Assembly: GCA_905198825.1 (NCBI GenBank)
Contig: CAJKEF010000001.1
Coordinates: 1 to 42,307, forward strand
Length of the DNA: 42,307 nucleotides
Origin: an uncultured Collinsella sp.
GTDB taxonomy: Bacteria; Actinomycetota; Coriobacteriia; Coriobacteriales; Coriobacteriaceae
Direction: 5' to 3'
This document shows, piece by piece, positions 39,768 through 42,307 of the stretch; within the stretch, counting starts at the first letter, position 1, and every line of letters starts with the position of its first letter. The position numbers were made by a program, and so were the translations under genes. The notes below the pieces were generated by a model. The model was not told where the DNA came from and made no database searches. It worked only from the letters and a program-made list of their open reading frames with translations.

Positions 39768-39800
39768 GGCCCTTTCCGTTTTGGCGGAGAGGGCCTTTGC
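39768..39800 (+). terminator. Attenuating hairpin after the binding-protein gene
   Basis: GGCCCTTTCCG (39768-39778) pairs with CGGAGAGGGCC (39785-39795) with one mismatch, then TTTGC. Such a hairpin would leave the binding protein in excess over the membrane parts. Confidence 0.6.
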
Positions 39801-39863
39801 GCTTCTCTTGACGGAGAGCATTTCCGTCTCGTTTTGCCGGCAACTTCTACGATAGGAGCCACC

Positions 39864-41225
39864 TTGTCTCGACTGAACAAAGGGGCCGCGGAGCAGCGTT
39901 TTTCACTGCCCGCCTTGCTCCAAAAGCTAGCCTGCGTCATGGTCGTGGCGCTCGCGCTGATGTGCGCGGGGGCATATGCGCCCACGACGGCCCAGGCGCT
40001 TGAGACCGCAAAGATTACCGCCCGACCCAACACCGGTTCGGGCAGCGCTGTGGTCGGCGGTACCGAGACGCGCATTACCTGGGAGGTCCAGGCCGATGTC
40101 GACGAGGAGCTGAGCGGTCTTTCGCTGACGTTTGTCGACGGCACGACGTTTGGTACCGATGACACGCGATTGACGATGCTCTCGGGCGAGGACCTCATGG
40201 ATCGTACGCCCATGAAGCCCACGTGCAAGGCTGACGGTCAGACGCTCAAGATCGACTTTGGCGAGACGGCGCCTGCCGGCGGCTTTTTCCGTGTCGAGGT
40301 TTACGGCGTGACGTTCCCCGTCGAGGGCGGCGATGAGGCCTTTAGCGGCACCTACACTTTGGCCGATGGTTCGACCAAGAAGATCTCCAAGATTCCGTCG
40401 GTGGAGATCAAGGGCGTGACGGCGTTCGATAACTTCCTGGCCGATCTTAAGGAACAGCCGTGGGTCGAGGCCTGGAACTCCAATATGTTCCTGCGCCTGT
40501 TCTTGAACCCGGTGATTTTGGTCCAGAGCCTGCCGATCGTCTTTAAGGGCTTCCTTATGTCGCTCTCGATCGTGCTTGTGGCGTTTCCGCTGGCGATCCC
40601 CTTTGGCTTTGCCCTGTCGCTCATGCGTATCTCCAAGTCGCGTATCCTGCGTTGTCTTGCCGGCATCTATGTGAATATCATCCGCGGTACGCCGGCGTTC
40701 CTGCAGATCTATATCGCGTTCTTCGGTCTGCCGCTTGCCGGCGTCAAGGTGGACGACTATGTCTTGGGCGTTATCGTCATGGCCATGAACTCGTCTGCGT
40801 ACTTGTGCGAGATCTTCCGCGCCGGTATTCAATCGATCCCCAAGGGCCAAAACGAGGCTGCTCGCTCTCTGGGCATGAATGCCTTCCAGACGCTGCTCTA
40901 TGTCATGATTCCGCAGACGTTCCGCAATGTCCTGCCTACGTTGACCAGCGAGTTTATCCTGCTTTACAAGGATACGTCGCTGCTCGCCGCCGTGGGCGTG
41001 GTCGAGATCGTCATGAACGCCCGCACCATCGTGGCAACGACGGGCTCCATTACGCCGTATGTGGTTGCCGCCCTGTTCTATCTGGTCATTACCCTGCCGC
41101 TTGCGCGCTTGGTGAGCGGTCTTGAGGCGAGGCTGCTGGGTACGGCCGAAACCAAAAAGAAGCGTCCCACCAAGAGCGCCGGACAGGTTGTCGCGACGCC
41201 CGCCGACCATATCGCTGGTCTGTAA
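39864..41225 (+). CDS. Amino acid ABC permease with N-terminal secreted domain
   Basis: A 453-residue permease, about twice the usual size of this family. The start is TTG 39864 after GGAG. Residues about 15-50 form a signal-like helix (LACVMVVALALMCAGAYAPTTAQA). Residues about 50-200 form an extracytoplasmic beta-rich domain (ITWEVQADVDEELSGLSLTF through KISKIPSVEIKGVTAF). The last 240 residues are the permease with about five helices and the EAA loop (EAARSLGMNAFQTLLYVMIPQ). The extra domain is not a substrate-binding family 3 fold that I recognise. The ATPase follows after 12 bases. Confidence 0.87.
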   Translation: MSRLNKGAAEQRFSLPALLQKLACVMVVALALMCAGAYAPTTAQALETAKITARPNTGSGSAVVGGTETRITWEVQADVDEELSGLSLTFVDGTTFGTDDTRLTMLSGEDLMDRTPMKPTCKADGQTLKIDFGETAPAGGFFRVEVYGVTFPVEGGDEAFSGTYTLADGSTKKISKIPSVEIKGVTAFDNFLADLKEQPWVEAWNSNMFLRLFLNPVILVQSLPIVFKGFLMSLSIVLVAFPLAIPFGFALSLMRISKSRILRCLAGIYVNIIRGTPAFLQIYIAFFGLPLAGVKVDDYVLGVIVMAMNSSAYLCEIFRAGIQSIPKGQNEAARSLGMNAFQTLLYVMIPQTFRNVLPTLTSEFILLYKDTSLLAAVGVVEIVMNARTIVATTGSITPYVVAALFYLVITLPLARLVSGLEARLLGTAETKKKRPTKSAGQVVATPADHIAGL

Positions 41226-41237
41226 GGAGGTTCTATT

Positions 41238-41990
<753 letters not shown>

Positions 41991-42015
41991 CCGCTTTATA
42001 TGACTGACATAGCAG

Positions 42016-42052
42016 AAAACGGGAGCCGGATGTGATCCGGCTCCCGTTTTTG
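42016..42052 (+). terminator. Terminator after the ABC transporter operon
   Basis: Stem AAAACGGGAGCCGGA-tgtga-TCCGGCTCCCGTTTT, followed by TG. Symmetric A/T flanks allow it to serve the convergent flavodoxin gene too. Confidence 0.93.
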
Positions 42053-42107
42053 TTGGGACGCGAATGTGTTTTGGCGCAGAGCGCGTTACGGGCGGAGCTC
42101 ATTGCCG

Positions 42108-42307
42108 CTAGGCGAGCTCGGCTCCAAGGGCGCGGCAGGCCGCCTCGCCCTCATCGTCGGGGGCGTCGTAACAGATGACGGAGTCGACTACGTTGACGCC
42201 TGCCTCATCGGCGTCCGCCTTCCAATTGTCCATCCATTCGCCTTCGGCCCACGAATAAGAGCCAAAGAGGACGACCTTCTTGTCGCCGAGGGTCTCCTTG
42301 ACTTCGT
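42108..42307 (-). CDS. Flavodoxin, C-terminal part (runs off the window)
   Basis: A minus-strand frame enters at the window edge with two leading bases and stops at 42108, giving the last 66 codons: ...EVKETLGDKKVVLFGSYSW, then AEGEWMDNWKADADEAGV and ending AACRALGAELA. The VVLFGSYSWAEGEW stretch is the FMN-loop region of short-chain flavodoxins. The N-terminal FMN-phosphate loop is outside the window. Confidence 0.8.
   Translation of the reverse strand, partial: EVKETLGDKKVVLFGSYSWAEGEWMDNWKADADEAGVNVVDSVICYDAPDDEGEAACRALGAELA

Overview
The window looks like chromosome of a gut Coriobacteriia, most likely Collinsella or a close relative. This rests on the high GC content, the anaerobic gene set (class III ribonucleotide reductase with its activase, a butyrate-kinase-type acyl kinase) and a secreted protein with a C-terminus I associate with Coriobacteriia. 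The species assignment is an inference, since no rRNA is present.

Layout. 1-2437: groES-groEL with a terminator. 2438-about 4020: an IS110-type insertion sequence on the minus strand whose transposase carries an extra C-terminal XRE-like helix-turn-helix, with a likely guide-RNA region upstream. 4100-4400: dense perfect hairpins. 4401-7829: tRNA-Leu, then a PAS-GAF-PP2C phosphatase and a protein fusing a STAS antagonist to an anti-sigma kinase, which together form a compact partner-switching module. 7875-10483: five tRNAs (three identical Gly-GCC, one Cys, one Val) around an alpha-glucosidase. 10594-17880: a Sfp-type phosphopantetheinyl transferase and TetR regulator, then an operon of thiolase-like protein, DUF35 OB-fold partner, an unusual acyl carrier protein, phosphate acyltransferase, butyrate-kinase-type kinase and MFS transporter. 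18172-21675: nrdD and nrdG with an NrdR box. 21742-23412: folE, an HD hydrolase and folB. 23419-30832: housekeeping genes (metallopeptidase, dipeptidase, FKBP, a UreE-like protein, HAD phosphatase, Fur/PerR, acylphosphatase, oxidoreductase, RNase H, LysR). 30849-32519: metY behind a cysteine-containing leader peptide. 32731-42307: a secreted protein, a small membrane protein, a frameshifted panE-like gene, a ferredoxin-containing aldo/keto reductase, an oxidoreductase, endonuclease IV, a polar amino acid ABC transporter and the end of a flavodoxin.

The most interesting system is at 10594-17880. All the parts are present for loading an acyl group onto a dedicated carrier protein, passing it to phosphate and making ATP (or the reverse, activating an imported acid). 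The module also has its own transporter, carrier-activating enzyme, regulator and a palindromic operator candidate. The second theme is a set of long, near-perfect intergenic palindromes. Two or three share a core inside unrelated arms (1-93, 20681-20813, more weakly 17892-17971), and two near-identical copies sit over the ribosome binding sites of unrelated genes (36589-36673, 37775-37862).
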